64,000 bases of DNA from Nocardioides sp. Root240 (GCF_001428825.1 NZ_LMIT01000002.1:726900-790899); one strand, 5' to 3'. Shown: positions 1 to 9,899, counted from the first letter of the stretch. Notes: a model not told the origin generated them from the sequence alone. Numbers and translations are program-made.

Positions 1-44
1 ACACCGAGGGCGACGAGGACGACGAGGGCGAGCTTCTTGACCAC
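1..44 (-). CDS. Small hypothetical protein, N-terminal fragment (cut by window edge)
   Basis: A GTG start preceded by GAAGGAG opens a frame reading VVKKLALVVLVALGV before the window ends. Two lysines followed by an unbroken hydrophobic run suggest a membrane anchor or signal peptide. It lies downstream of the proteasome ATPase on the same strand, so it may belong to that operon. Only 14 codons are visible, so family and length cannot be judged. Confidence 0.4.
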   Translation of the reverse strand, partial: MVKKLALVVLVALG

Positions 45-107
45 AGGGGGCTCCTTCAGGAGTTGAAAGGTTGCTGGTGCCTCCACCTTGTCAGGTGGGG
101 ACAAGGA

Positions 108-1868
108 TCAGAGGTATTGCCCGGTGTCGCTGACCGTGTCGATCGACCGGCCCGGCTCGGTGCCCTGCTTGCCGGTGATGAGCGTGCGGATGAAGACGAT
201 CCGCTCACCCTTCTTGCCCGAGATCCGCGCCCAGTCGTCGGGGTTGGTCGTGTTGGGCAGGTCCTCGTTCTCCTTGAACTCGTCGACGCAGGCCTGGAGC
301 AGGTGCGAGACCCGCAGGCCCTTCTGGTCGTGGTCGATGAAGTCCTTGATGGCCATCTTCTTCGCCCGGTCGACGATGTTCTGGATCATGGCGCCGGAGT
401 TGAAGTCCTTGAAGTACAGGACCTCCTTGTCACCGTTGGCGTAGGTCACCTCGAGGAAGCGGTTCTCCTCGGTCTCGGTGTACATCCGCTCGACCGTCGC
501 CCGGATCATCCCGGTCACGGTGGCCTGCTTGTCGCCGCCGAACTCGGCGACGTCCTCGGGGTGCAGGGGCAGGGACGTCGTGAGGTACTTGCTGAAGATG
601 TCGCGGGCCGACTCGGCGTCGGGCCGCTCGATCTTGATCTTCACGTCGAGCCGGCCGGGACGCAGGATGGCCGGGTCGATCATGTCCTCACGGTTCGAGG
701 CACCGATGACCAGCACGTTCTCCAGCGTCTCGACGCCGTCGATCTCACTGAGCAGCTGCGGGACGATGGTGTTCTCGACGTCAGAGGAGACGCCCGACCC
801 GCGGGTGCGGAACAGGGAGTCCATCTCGTCGAAGAAGACGATGACCGGCGTACCCTGCGACGCCTTCTCGCGCGCCCGCTGGAAGACCAGGCGGATGTGG
901 CGCTCGGTCTCGCCGACGTACTTGTTGAGCAGCTCGGGACCCTTGATGTTCAGGAAGTAGGACTTCCCCTCGGCACCGGTCTTGGCCGCGACCTTCTTCG
1001 CCAGCGAGTTGGCGACGGCCTTCGCGATGAGGGTCTTGCCGCAGCCCGGCGGACCGTAGAGCAGGATGCCCTTCGGCGGCTTCAGCTCGTGCTCGGTGAA
1101 GAGGTCGGGGTAGAGGTACGGCAGCTCGACCGCGTCCTGGATCATCTCGATCTGGTTGCCGAGGCCACCGATGGTCTCGTAGGTGATGTCGGGGACCTCC
1201 TCGAGGACCAGCTCCTCGACCTCCGACTTCGGGACCTTCTCGTAGACGTAACCCGCGCGGGAGTCGAGCAGCAGCGAGTCGCCGGCACGCAGCGTCTCGG
1301 TGAGCAGCGGCTCGGCGAGCTTGACCACCCGCTCCTCGTCCGCGTTGGCGATCACCAGGACGCGCTCGCCGTCGGCGAGCACCTCCTTGAGCATCACGAC
1401 CTCGCCGACCTGCTCGAACTCGAACGCGGCCACCACGTTGAGGGCCTCGTTGAGCATGACCTCCTGGCCGCGGCGCAGGGTGTCGAGGTCGACCGCCGGG
1501 CTGACCGTCACCCTCAGCTTGCGGCCACCGGTGAACACGTCGACCGAGTCGTCGTCGTTGCGCTGGAGGAAGGTGCCGAAGCCGGCGGGCGGCTGGGCGA
1601 GCCGGTCGACCTCCTCCTTGAGCTTCATGATCTGGTCCCGCGCGTCGCGCAGCGTGGTCGCCAGTCGCTCGTTCTGGGCCGTCACCGCCGCCAGCGAGCG
1701 CTGGGCGTCGGCGAGCCGCATCTCGAGAGAGCGGGCATTGCTGCCGGGCGTCTCGGCCGTGCGGCGGCGCAGGTCGTGGATCTCGTCCTCGAGGAAACGG
1801 ACCTGCTCCTCGAGCTCCTCACGACTCGGAGAGCGGTGGCTTCCCGTGCCTTCTCCCATGCTCGTCAT
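108..1868 (-). CDS. arc: Proteasome-activating AAA ATPase (Mpa/ARC)
   Basis: Hexameric ATPase that unfolds pupylated proteins and feeds them to the 20S proteasome in the cytoplasm. The 586-residue protein has an N-terminal coiled coil (about 15-92), which in this family binds Pup, then OB-type domains (about 95-220) and one AAA module with Walker A GPPGCGKT (272-279) and Walker B FFDEMD (345-350). It ends in Gly-Gln-Tyr-Leu, the type of tail that docks into the proteasome alpha ring, so the gene looks complete and functional. The start is chosen at the ATG preceded by GGCAGGAGGT. trmI lies upstream on the same strand, separated by a composite palindromic repeat. The pup/prc/dop genes are not in the window and are expected beyond the left edge. 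Confidence 0.96.
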   Translation of the reverse strand: MTSMGEGTGSHRSPSREELEEQVRFLEDEIHDLRRRTAETPGSNARSLEMRLADAQRSLAAVTAQNERLATTLRDARDQIMKLKEEVDRLAQPPAGFGTFLQRNDDDSVDVFTGGRKLRVTVSPAVDLDTLRRGQEVMLNEALNVVAAFEFEQVGEVVMLKEVLADGERVLVIANADEERVVKLAEPLLTETLRAGDSLLLDSRAGYVYEKVPKSEVEELVLEEVPDITYETIGGLGNQIEMIQDAVELPYLYPDLFTEHELKPPKGILLYGPPGCGKTLIAKAVANSLAKKVAAKTGAEGKSYFLNIKGPELLNKYVGETERHIRLVFQRAREKASQGTPVIVFFDEMDSLFRTRGSGVSSDVENTIVPQLLSEIDGVETLENVLVIGASNREDMIDPAILRPGRLDVKIKIERPDAESARDIFSKYLTTSLPLHPEDVAEFGGDKQATVTGMIRATVERMYTETEENRFLEVTYANGDKEVLYFKDFNSGAMIQNIVDRAKKMAIKDFIDHDQKGLRVSHLLQACVDEFKENEDLPNTTNPDDWARISGKKGERIVFIRTLITGKQGTEPGRSIDTVSDTGQYL

Positions 1869-1983
1869 GGCACACCTCCTGCCACCGACCCTACTCGCGG
1901 GCGTGTTGCGCGGAAGTGCTTCGCCACGCATTCGATGCAACGTTTCGGTTGCGGTCGAGCGGAGGGGCTGCGGCGGAAGGGGT

Positions 1984-2047
1984 TGCGGTTTGGTCCCAAA
2001 CCGCAGGCGACACGCCGTGGAGACCTGCGGTTTGGGACCAAACCGCA
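1984..2047. repeat. Composite palindromic repeat, copy 1 (two full hairpins)
   Basis: Two hairpins of 22 nt (1984-2005 and 2026-2047) each have arms TGCGGTTTGG / CCAAACCGCA. The 2-nt centre is TC in the first and GA in the second, so the two units are inverted relative to each other, with 20 nt between them. The second unit extends to 12-nt arms. The element fills the gap between the trmI stop and the arc start, so it could end trmI transcription or sit in the arc 5' region. Related copies are at 17012, 21443, 23639, 48151 and 62054. Confidence 0.9.
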
Positions 2048-2057
2048 GGAATTTGGA

Positions 2058-2999
2058 TCAGTCGTCGGTGGCGAGCTCGGGCACGCCCGGGGGGCGCGGA
2101 CCGTCGTAGTCCGGGCCGTAGGCACCGGGAGCGGGGCGGCGCTTCTTGAGGGGCGCGCGCTCGCCGGGGGCCATCCTGCGGGCGGTGACCAGGAAGGCGG
2201 TGTGGCCGATCATCTTGTGGCCGGGGCGGACGGCGAGGCCCTCCACGTGCCAGTCGCGCACGAGCGACTCCCACGGCGCCGGCTCGGTGAACCCGCCGTG
2301 GAAACGGACGGCCTCGACGAACTTCGAGAGCTGGGTGGTCGTGGCGACGTAGGCGCAGACGATGCCGCCGGGGAGCAGTGCGTCGGCGGCAGCGTCGAGG
2401 CAGTCCCAGGGCGCGAGCATGTCGAGGATGATCCGGTCGCAGCGCTCGCCGGAGGCAGGGAGCGCCTCGGCGAGGTCGCCGAGGGTGAGCTGCCAGGCGG
2501 GGTGGTCGCCGCCGAAGAACTGGGTGACGTTGCGGCGGGCGACGTCGGCGAACTCCTCGCGGCGCTCGTACGACGACACCTTGCCGTGCGGCCCGACGGC
2601 ACGCAGCAGCGAACAGGTCAGCGCGCCGGAGCCGACGCCGGCCTCGACCACGTGGGCGCCCGGGAAGATGTCGGCCATCGCGATGATCTGCGCGGAGTCC
2701 TTGGGGTAGACCACGGCCGCGCCGCGCGGCATCGACACGACGTACTCGGAGAGCAGCGGGCGGAACACGAGGTACTCGCCGCCGGCGGACGAGGTGACCG
2801 TGAAGCCCTCCTCGCGGCCGATCAGCTCGTCGTGCTCGAGGTGGCCCTTGTTGGAGAAGAACTTCTTGCCGGGCTCGAGCGCGAAGTTGTGGCGACGGCC
2901 CTTGCCGTCGACGAGGCGCACCCACTCCCCTGTGCGCAGTGGTCCGCGGTGCACGCCGGACCAGGCGTCCTCGGGTACGTCGGGGGTCGCTTCACTCAC
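2058..2999 (-). CDS. trmI: tRNA (adenine-58-N1)-methyltransferase TrmI
   Basis: Methylates N1 of A58 in the tRNA T-loop using S-adenosylmethionine, acting as a cytoplasmic tetramer. The 313-residue protein has the small N-terminal barrel typical of TrmI and a Rossmann methyltransferase domain with motif I VVEAGVGSGALT (117-128), followed later by IILDMLAPWDCL, the family's catalytic-region motif. Its position beside the proteasome ATPase matches the conserved actinobacterial arrangement. The M50 protease gene ends 9 nt upstream, so the two are probably co-transcribed. Confidence 0.95.
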   Translation of the reverse strand: MSEATPDVPEDAWSGVHRGPLRTGEWVRLVDGKGRRHNFALEPGKKFFSNKGHLEHDELIGREEGFTVTSSAGGEYLVFRPLLSEYVVSMPRGAAVVYPKDSAQIIAMADIFPGAHVVEAGVGSGALTCSLLRAVGPHGKVSSYERREEFADVARRNVTQFFGGDHPAWQLTLGDLAEALPASGERCDRIILDMLAPWDCLDAAADALLPGGIVCAYVATTTQLSKFVEAVRFHGGFTEPAPWESLVRDWHVEGLAVRPGHKMIGHTAFLVTARRMAPGERAPLKKRRPAPGAYGPDYDGPRPPGVPELATDD

Positions 3000-3008
3000 C
3001 GGCGCAGC

Positions 3009-4139
3009 CTATCGACTGCGCATCTCACGGACGATGTCGGCCGTCGCGAGGACGCCGTGGACGGAGCCGTCCTCCGCGATCAGCACGTACTCGTTGGCCG
3101 GCGTGGCGCGCAGCGCGGCGACCAGGTCGTCACCGGCGATCCCGACCGGCAGCGCCCGACCGCCGGCAAGGCTGCGGGCGGCGGCGGAGACGGGGAGCCA
3201 CGGCATCCGCTCGGGCGGTACGGCGCGCACGGCCTCCCCCGACACCACACCGACCGGGCGGCCGTCGGACGTCGTCGTGACGATGCTGGTCACGCCGGCC
3301 GCCTCCGCACGACGCAGCGCCTCGGCGAGCGGCAGGTCCTCGGGGACCGAGACCGCGGGCCGGGCCAGCTGAGTGGCGTCGACGGTGGAGAGCTGGCGGA
3401 CGACCTTGGAGCCGGCGAGTGCCTGACTCGCACCGGTCCAGAGGAAGACGGCGACGATGGCGAGCACGACGGGATTCACGACGGAGCCCGTGCCGGCGCT
3501 GAGGACCGCCCACAGGACGACCGCGACCGCCGTCAGCCGGCCGCCCCAGGCCGCGACGGTCGTCCCGACGTGGACCTTGCCGGTCGCCGCCCAGACCCCT
3601 GCCTTGAGGACGCGTCCCCCGTCGAGCGGCAGGCCGGGCACCAGGTTGAGCACGCCGATCACGAGGTTGGCACCGGCCAGACCCTCGATGACCAGGCGGA
3701 GCAGGCCCGGGTGGACCACGAACCAGAGGCCGAGCGCGGTCGCGCCGACCGCGAGCGAGGTGATCGGGCCGACGACAGCGATCCAGAACTCCTGGCGTGG
3801 CCGGCGGGCCTCGCCGTCGATCGTGGTCGCGCCGCCGAGGAAGTGCAGGGTGATCGACTCGACGTTGAAGCCGAAGCGCCGCGCGACCAGGGCGTGCGAC
3901 GCCTCGTGGAGCAGGATCGCGAGGTACAGCGCCATCGCGAAGGCGAGGCCGACGACGTACTTCCAGCCACCCAGGCCGGGCTGCACCTGGTCGACCCGCG
4001 GGCCCATGATCCAGGCGATCAGCGCCGCGACGAAGAACCAGGAGGTCGACACCAGCACGTCGCTGCCCGCGATCCGGCCGATGCGGAACATGCCTCGGGG
4101 CACGGGGGGCCGGGGTGGGGCGGGCGACGGACCAGACAC
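3009..4139 (-). CDS. Site-2-type M50 zinc metalloprotease with CBS domains
   Basis: Predicted intramembrane protease. The 376-residue protein has several membrane segments, the zinc-binding HEASH motif (78-82) and the partner motif NLVPGLPLDGG (165-175), which supplies the third metal ligand. A C-terminal region (about 250-376) looks like a CBS pair, which usually senses adenine nucleotides. Substrate unknown. The GTG start lies 6 nt after TAGCCT, so the mRNA is probably leaderless. It sits directly upstream of trmI on the same strand and divergent from the RecB-like gene. Confidence 0.9.
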   Translation of the reverse strand: MSGPSPAPPRPPVPRGMFRIGRIAGSDVLVSTSWFFVAALIAWIMGPRVDQVQPGLGGWKYVVGLAFAMALYLAILLHEASHALVARRFGFNVESITLHFLGGATTIDGEARRPRQEFWIAVVGPITSLAVGATALGLWFVVHPGLLRLVIEGLAGANLVIGVLNLVPGLPLDGGRVLKAGVWAATGKVHVGTTVAAWGGRLTAVAVVLWAVLSAGTGSVVNPVVLAIVAVFLWTGASQALAGSKVVRQLSTVDATQLARPAVSVPEDLPLAEALRRAEAAGVTSIVTTTSDGRPVGVVSGEAVRAVPPERMPWLPVSAAARSLAGGRALPVGIAGDDLVAALRATPANEYVLIAEDGSVHGVLATADIVREMRSR

Positions 4140-4271
4140 GCCACGAGGCTAGATGAGGGGGTCCAAGGTCTCGCACTCCGAGCCCCGCTCGGCGCACGAT
4201 CCCCTCGGACCGACTCATCCCCGGACCGGACACGCCCTCATTTGTCGGCGGGCTGTCCTAGTGTCGACCGC

Positions 4272-5144
4272 ATGACCTCAGCACCTCCGTCCGCCGGCCT
4301 CGAGCCGGCCGACCCGTCCGAGCGCGGCGGCACCCGCGTCGACGGCGTCGAGGTGCTCGGCGCGCTGTCCCCCTCGCGGGTCGGCGACTTCCTCAACTGC
4401 CCGCTGCTCTACCGCTTCCGCAGCATCGACCGTCTCCCCGAGCCGGCCTCGCCCGCGGCCGTCCGCGGCACCGTCGTCCACCGGGTGCTCGAGCAGCTCT
4501 TCGACCTCCCGGCCGGCGAGCGGGTCCCGTCGGTCGCGGAGACGATGATCGCCCCGGCCTGGACCGAGCTGCAGGAGCTCGAGCCGGCCGTGACGGAGAT
4601 GTTCCCGGCGGACGGACCCGAGATCGCCGCCTGGCTGGAGTCCTGCCGCGACGTCCTGGCCCGCTACTTCGACCTCGAGGACCCACGCCAGCTGGAGCCG
4701 GCCGACCGGGAGCTGTACGTCGAGACGCTCACCGACAGCAAGCTGCTGCTGCGCGGCGTGATCGACCGCGTCGACGTGGCACCCGACGGGTCGATCAGGA
4801 TCTGCGACTACAAGACGGGTCCCTCGCCCAGCGAGATGTTCGAGGGCAAGGCCCTCTTCCAGCTCAAGTTCTACGCGCTCGTGCTGTGGCGGATGCGCGG
4901 CGTGGTCCCGCGGATGCTCCAGCTGGTCTACCTCGGCAACAGCGAGGTGCTGCGCTACGAGCCCGACGAGCAGGACCTGCTCGCCACCGAGCGCAAGGTG
5001 CTCGCGGTCTGGGACGCGATCCGGACCGCCACCGAGAAGCGGGAGTTCGAGGCGCGCAAGGGCGCCGGTTGCCGGTGGTGCGCCCACCAAGCACTGTGCC
5101 CGGCCTACGACGGCACGCCTCCGCCGTACCCGGTGCAGGACTGA
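4272..5144 (+). CDS. RecB-family (PD-(D/E)XK) exonuclease with Fe-S-type cysteines
   Basis: Single-domain RecB-like nuclease of 290 residues. The nuclease core shows the motif ICDYKTG, followed by a QLKFYALVL helix. One N-terminal cysteine (Cys43) and three C-terminal cysteines (Cys267, Cys270, Cys276) match the staple that holds a 4Fe-4S cluster in AddB/Cas4-type nucleases. A homologue beside trmI is conserved in actinobacteria, suggesting a role in DNA or RNA processing, but its substrate is not established. The ATG follows TAGTGT by 7 nt (leaderless). Its stop is 12 nt before the next gene, indicating an operon. Confidence 0.88.
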   Translation: MTSAPPSAGLEPADPSERGGTRVDGVEVLGALSPSRVGDFLNCPLLYRFRSIDRLPEPASPAAVRGTVVHRVLEQLFDLPAGERVPSVAETMIAPAWTELQELEPAVTEMFPADGPEIAAWLESCRDVLARYFDLEDPRQLEPADRELYVETLTDSKLLLRGVIDRVDVAPDGSIRICDYKTGPSPSEMFEGKALFQLKFYALVLWRMRGVVPRMLQLVYLGNSEVLRYEPDEQDLLATERKVLAVWDAIRTATEKREFEARKGAGCRWCAHQALCPAYDGTPPPYPVQD

Positions 5145-5156
5145 GGCCGACCGACC

Positions 5157-6953
5157 GTGGCGGCCGGGACCACCCTGCTGTTCCTGCACGGCGTCGGTTC
5201 CGGCGACCGTGGTGACGACTGGCAACGGGTCCTGGGCTCGACCCTGACCTCGCTGGGGTACCCCGGGCTCGACGGGGTGGCGGTGGTCGCACCCAAGTAC
5301 CCCGACGTGCTGCGCGCGGCCGGCACCAAGGCGCCGCTGCCGCCGGTGACCATCGACGACCTCACTGGCTCGGCGGCCCGCACGCACCGGCGCGCGGTCG
5401 AACGCCGCATCGCCGCGCTCGAGGCCCGTTTGGGGCGCCACGACACCGGTGCCGGTTGGGTCGGGGCGGACCAGGTCGTCGACCTCGGGATGGCGATCGG
5501 GCCCTTCACCCAGGCCCACAACTACCTCACCCGGCCGCGGGTGCGTGCCCAGGTGTTGACGAAGGTGCTCGACCGGCTGCCGCGCTCCGGACGGCTGGTC
5601 GTCGTCGGGCACAGCCTCGGCTCGGTGGTCGCGGCCGACCTGGTACGCCGGCTCCCGGTCGGGCTCGAGGTCGCCGGGATGGTCACGATCGGCAGCCCGC
5701 TCGGGCACGAGCGGTTCGACGTCGACGGGTTGCGCAAGCGGCTGGCCGCTCCCCCGGCGAACCTCTCGTGGTGGGCGAATTTCTGGAACGAGCTCGACCC
5801 GGTGACCTCCCACCGGGGCGTCTCGGCCGTGGTGCCCTGGCTGCTGGACCGACGGGTCCGGGCATCGGCGCTGGCCGATCCGCACGCGTCGGCGGGCTAC
5901 CTCGCCGACACCTCGGTCGCGACGGCCGTCGGGTTCGCGCTGCACGGGTCGCTGGACCACGCGCTCGCGGTCCCCGAGCGCGGGCCCGACATCGCGCTCG
6001 ACCCGACCGAGACCGTGGCGCTGGTCGCACTGCTCCACGCGCACCTGGTCAACGACCGGCTCGACGGATCGCGGAGGCAGCGGCACCGCGACGCCATCCG
6101 CACCGTGCAGGCCTGCGCCGTCGAGGCGGCCGTCGCGCGCAACCGCGACCACGGGGTCGCGGTGTCGCAGACCGTGCTCGACTGCCACGTCGACCTGCTC
6201 GATCCCGACTCGGCGCCGCCGCGCCCACGCGCGATGCGCCACCTGTCGGCGGAGGAGGCCGTCGTACCCCTGGTGTTCGTGGCCACCACCAACGTGATCC
6301 GTCCCTTCGAGATCGCGGTCCCGCTCGACGTGCGTCGTGCCGCGATGGCCGACCTGACCTCGGCGATGGGACTCGGCAGCGCGCTCGGCACCGACGTCCA
6401 CGCCGCGCTCGCCGAGGCGCATGAGGTCCTCGGATGCGGGCCGTCGGGGTGGGTCGCCCGGACCGCGCTCGACATGGGCACCGGCGCACTGGCCGCCGCC
6501 ACTGGCGGGTTGACCTTCGCGGCCGCACCGGTCGGCGGGGCCGCGGCGGCCGTCAGCGCGCTCGCCCCGTTCGAGCCCGACGGGATCCTCGGCGAGCTGC
6601 TGTCCGCCGCGGCGTTCGCGACGTCATCCTCCGACGCACTCCCGGAGGGACTGGCCCGGGCCCGGACGTCGGCCGAGACCGTGCTCGCCGTCGTCGAGAC
6701 CCAGCTCGCGGCGGCCCTGCTGCGTCAGCGCCGCGACCTCGAGCAGGACCCCACCACGTGGCGCTCGCTCGTGCTCACCGGCGCGGAGGTACGACGCGAG
6801 CAGGCCCGCTTGGCCTCGGTCTGCGACCGCTCGTCGGACGTGCTCACCCAGGCCCGGCGCAAGCTCGGCGCCGTCGACCGCGCCGTGCGGCACCTGGCCG
6901 ACGAGGGCCTCGTGCCCGGTCCGGTCACAGGGTGGCGAGGTCCTCGGGAGTGA
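5157..6953 (+). CDS. Alpha/beta hydrolase with large C-terminal extension
   Basis: The 598-residue protein begins with an alpha/beta-hydrolase domain: oxyanion strand TLLFLHGVGSGD and nucleophile elbow GHSLGS with Ser153. A WANFWNELDPVTSH stretch may supply the acid. From about residue 280 an Ala-rich, helical region with a GTGALAAATGGLTFAAAPVGG segment (possibly membrane-inserting) has no family I recognise. No signal peptide is seen. The GTG start is 12 nt behind the RecB-like gene, so the two are likely co-transcribed. Lipase or esterase activity is plausible; the substrate is unknown. The 3' end overlaps the convergent HAD gene by 29 nt. Confidence 0.75.
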   Translation: MAAGTTLLFLHGVGSGDRGDDWQRVLGSTLTSLGYPGLDGVAVVAPKYPDVLRAAGTKAPLPPVTIDDLTGSAARTHRRAVERRIAALEARLGRHDTGAGWVGADQVVDLGMAIGPFTQAHNYLTRPRVRAQVLTKVLDRLPRSGRLVVVGHSLGSVVAADLVRRLPVGLEVAGMVTIGSPLGHERFDVDGLRKRLAAPPANLSWWANFWNELDPVTSHRGVSAVVPWLLDRRVRASALADPHASAGYLADTSVATAVGFALHGSLDHALAVPERGPDIALDPTETVALVALLHAHLVNDRLDGSRRQRHRDAIRTVQACAVEAAVARNRDHGVAVSQTVLDCHVDLLDPDSAPPRPRAMRHLSAEEAVVPLVFVATTNVIRPFEIAVPLDVRRAAMADLTSAMGLGSALGTDVHAALAEAHEVLGCGPSGWVARTALDMGTGALAAATGGLTFAAAPVGGAAAAVSALAPFEPDGILGELLSAAAFATSSSDALPEGLARARTSAETVLAVVETQLAAALLRQRRDLEQDPTTWRSLVLTGAEVRREQARLASVCDRSSDVLTQARRKLGAVDRAVRHLADEGLVPGPVTGWRGPRE

Positions 6954-7566
6954 TCCCGTGCAGGGTGTCCCGGAAGACCCGGTTGGATCCGTCCGGCACC
7001 GGCACGTGGTTCGGTACGACGAGCACCCGGCAGCCGGCGGCCTCCGCCGAGCGTGCCCCGGTCGGAGAGTCCTCGATGGCGACGCAGTCCGCCGGGTCGA
7101 CGCCCAGCGCGGCCGCGGCCGTCAGGTAGGCCTCCGGGTGCGGCTTGCCCTGGCTGACCATGTCGCCGGTCACGATGACGCGGAAGGTCTCGGGCGGCAG
7201 GTGCTCGAGGATCGGCGCCACGAAGCGCTGGTAGGACATGGTCACCAGGCCGCAGGGCACGTCCGCCCTGCGCAGCGCGAGCAACAGCTCCCGCGAGCCC
7301 TCGCACCACGGCACGGAGTGCCGGACCTGCGCGACGACACCGTCGAGCAGCATCTCGACGACCTCCTCGGGCGACTGCTCGAGCCCGAGCTTGGCCTTGA
7401 TGTACTCCCCCGACACGAGCAGGTCGTTGCCGACCAGGCTCATCGCGTCCTCGTGGGTCCAGGTGCCGCCGTGCGCCTCGGCGATCGCGGTCTCCGTCGC
7501 CATCCAGTAGGGCTCGGTGTCGACGAGGGTTCCGTCCATGTCCCACAGGACCGCAGCAGGCTTCAC
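6925..7566 (-). CDS. HAD-superfamily hydrolase (beta-phosphoglucomutase-like)
   Basis: Cytoplasmic phosphatase or phosphomutase of 213 residues. Motif I is DMDGT, with the nucleophile Asp9 and the acid/base Asp11; a helical cap follows (TEPYWMATETAIAEAHGG); motif II includes LVTMS and motif III/IV IEDSPTGARSAEAAG. The length and cap type fit subfamily IA. The substrate cannot be told from sequence. It starts with GTG and converges on the preceding hydrolase gene with a 29-nt overlap. Confidence 0.88.
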   Translation of the reverse strand: MKPAAVLWDMDGTLVDTEPYWMATETAIAEAHGGTWTHEDAMSLVGNDLLVSGEYIKAKLGLEQSPEEVVEMLLDGVVAQVRHSVPWCEGSRELLLALRRADVPCGLVTMSYQRFVAPILEHLPPETFRVIVTGDMVSQGKPHPEAYLTAAAALGVDPADCVAIEDSPTGARSAEAAGCRVLVVPNHVPVPDGSNRVFRDTLHGITPEDLATL

Positions 7567-7613
7567 GCCTGAATCCTGTCATGCGGCCGGCGAGGCTCGG
7601 CTAGGTTCCTGCC

Positions 7614-9899
7614 GTGCAGCAGAGGGGCGACGACGGCTTCGGCGCCGTCCTGCGCGCGCTGCGCACCGACCGCAGCCTGACCCAGGAGGAGCTGGCCGAA
7701 CGCGCCGGCCTCTCGGTCAAGGCCGTCAGCGCCCTCGAGCGCGGCGAACGCAAGCGTCCCTACCCGCACACCGTCCGCGCGCTGGCCGAGGCGCTCGGGC
7801 TCGCCGACGGGGAGCGGACGGCCCTCGCGGCGGCGGTGCCGCGCCCGGTCCGTCCGCCGGCGGCCGTCGTCCCCGCGTACGACGGGCGGCGCGGTGGCGT
7901 GACCGCGCCTCCGACCCGGCTCATCGGACGTGAAGCCGCCCTGGTGGAGATGGCGGAACGGGTCGAAGCCGGAGCACGGCTGGTGACCCTCACCGGCCCG
8001 GGCGGCGTCGGCAAGACGCGCGTGGCGGTGGCCACCCTGGAGCGGCTGGCGCCGTCGTACGACCTGGCCGTGGGGGTCGACCTGGCTGTGGTCCGGGACC
8101 CGCGAGAGGTGCTGCCCCAGCTCGCGGCCGCGATCTACCTTCCGGAGCGGGGCGCCGGCGACGCCACGACACGGCTGGTGGCGGCGCTCACCGGGCGTCG
8201 TACGCTCGCGCTCCTCGACAACTTCGAGCAGGTGCTCGACGCGGCGGTCGACGTCGCGGACCTGCTCGCCCGCTGCCCCGGCCTCGTCGTGCTCGTCACC
8301 AGCCGGGCCCCGCTTCGGGTGCGGGCCGAGCACGAGGTCGGACTCGGTCCCCTGTCGTCCGTCCAGGCCGTGCGGCTCTTCCTCGAACGGGCGAACGCCG
8401 CGGGCGCGCGGCTGGAGCTCGACGACGCCAACGCCCCCGTGGTCGAGGCGATCTGCCGTCGCCTCGACGGCCTGCCGCTCGCGCTCGAGCTGGCCGCCGC
8501 CGGCGCGCGGCTGCTGACTCCCGCAGGCCTGCTGGCACGGCTCGAGGAGCACGGCCCACCGGAGGGTCCTCGGGACCTCGCCGCCCGCCAGCGCACGATG
8601 GCGGACGCCCTCGACTGGAGCCTGGACCTCGTCGCGCCGTCCGATGCGGAGATGTTCGCCCAGCTGGGCGCGTTCTCCGGCAGCTTCACCCTCGACGCGG
8701 CCGCCGCGGTCGCGGGGACCAACGACGTCCTGGGTCCGCTCGCCACCCTCGTCGACCACTCGCTCGTCGCACGCGTCGAGCCGCGCACCGATCCGCCGCG
8801 GTTCCGCCTGCTCGAACCCGTCCGCCAGTACGCCGGGCAGCGGCTCCTCGCATCGGGCGCGACCGCCGCGGCGGCCGACCGCCATGCTGCCTGGTTCCAC
8901 GCCCGGGCCCTGGCGGCCGACGTCGCGCTCCGCGGTCCCGACCTCCGGGCCGAGCTCGACCGGCTCGACGCCGACCACGCGAACCTGCGCTCGGCGTACC
9001 TGCGCCTGCTGGAGCTGGGCCGTGGCGACGACGCAGCCGAGCTCGCCGGCAGCACCTGGCTCTACCTCGCACTGCGGGGACACGCCCGCGAGGGCCTCGG
9101 GTGGCTGGAAGGCGCCGAGGGCGTCGGCTCCGACGCGGTCCAGGCACGCCGGCTGATCGGGCGGATGGGCCTCCTGTTCGCCACCGGCGACATCGCGGGC
9201 ATGCGCGCCGCCGCCACGGCGGCGGTGCCGGTCGCCCGCCGGGTCGGCGACGCCGGGATCGCCGCGGAGGCAGCCACCCTCGCCGGTCATGCCGCCGTCT
9301 TCGTCGGCGCCGTCGACGATGCCCGTGCCCTGCTGGACGACGCCCTCGCCCGTGCCGCCGGCGCCGACCTGCCGTGGGTCGAGGCGCACACCCTGGTCGC
9401 GCTCGGCCAGCTCGCCCTGGTCCGGGGCGACCTCGACGAAGCCGACCGCGTGCTCGACGACGCCCTGGAGATCGCGCGCGACCTCGGCAACGACTTCACG
9501 CTGGCCACCTGCCTGACACGCCGTGCCACGGTCACGACGCTGCGCGGCGACACGGCCGGCACGGCCACGCTGCTGGGCGAGTCGATCACCCGAGCGCTGG
9601 ACACGCGAATGAGCTGGCCGCTGAGCTACTCGCTCCCGGCGATGGCCGGTGTCGCCGTACGGCTGGGCCAGGTGCGGGCAGCCGCCGTGCTCCTCGCGGC
9701 GTCCGCGTCGCTGTCCGTCGCGGACGCGGTCGACCCGCGGTTCCCCGTCTCGCGCGACCTGGCCGAGCAGGACCTCGCCGCCACCCGCTCCCAGCTCGGC
9801 GAGCAGGCGTTCGCGGCGGCCTGGCAGGAAGGGCGCGCTGCCTCGGCGGCCGAGCTCGCCGAGCTGGTGGACGACGTCACGCGACTCGCACGCGGTTGA
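7614..9899 (+). CDS. XRE-type HTH regulator with NB-ARC ATPase and TPR-like repeats
   Basis: Signal-transduction ATPase of 761 residues: an N-terminal helix-turn-helix of the Cro/XRE type (about 8-62, TQEELAERAGLS), a STAND/NB-ARC nucleotide-binding module with P-loop GPGGVGKT (128-135), Walker B-like LALLDNFEQ and GLPLALEL, and then helical repeats resembling TPRs to the end. Such proteins act as ATP-switched transcription regulators; the ligand is unknown. TAGGTT ends 6 nt before the GTG start (leaderless). The 3' end overlaps the convergent hemerythrin gene by 23 nt, and its target may be nearby. Confidence 0.85.
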   Translation: MQQRGDDGFGAVLRALRTDRSLTQEELAERAGLSVKAVSALERGERKRPYPHTVRALAEALGLADGERTALAAAVPRPVRPPAAVVPAYDGRRGGVTAPPTRLIGREAALVEMAERVEAGARLVTLTGPGGVGKTRVAVATLERLAPSYDLAVGVDLAVVRDPREVLPQLAAAIYLPERGAGDATTRLVAALTGRRTLALLDNFEQVLDAAVDVADLLARCPGLVVLVTSRAPLRVRAEHEVGLGPLSSVQAVRLFLERANAAGARLELDDANAPVVEAICRRLDGLPLALELAAAGARLLTPAGLLARLEEHGPPEGPRDLAARQRTMADALDWSLDLVAPSDAEMFAQLGAFSGSFTLDAAAAVAGTNDVLGPLATLVDHSLVARVEPRTDPPRFRLLEPVRQYAGQRLLASGATAAAADRHAAWFHARALAADVALRGPDLRAELDRLDADHANLRSAYLRLLELGRGDDAAELAGSTWLYLALRGHAREGLGWLEGAEGVGSDAVQARRLIGRMGLLFATGDIAGMRAAATAAVPVARRVGDAGIAAEAATLAGHAAVFVGAVDDARALLDDALARAAGADLPWVEAHTLVALGQLALVRGDLDEADRVLDDALEIARDLGNDFTLATCLTRRATVTTLRGDTAGTATLLGESITRALDTRMSWPLSYSLPAMAGVAVRLGQVRAAAVLLAASASLSVADAVDPRFPVSRDLAEQDLAATRSQLGEQAFAAAWQEGRAASAAELAELVDDVTRLARG

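Noticed and set aside
1984..2047. Two repeats 20 nt apart considered as a CRISPR array
   Set aside because: Only two inverted units, palindromic, no cas genes and the same units are dispersed elsewhere.
63..5144. Very long plus-strand open frame (over 1600 codons) across arc, trmI and M50 genes
   Set aside because: Its composition is a shadow of minus-strand GC-rich genes. Only its last 290 codons (from 4272) match a family, the RecB-like nuclease.
6925..6953. Overlap of two convergent genes considered as a frameshift
   Set aside because: Both proteins are complete; overlaps of 20-30 nt between convergent genes recur (9877, 30608, 39479).
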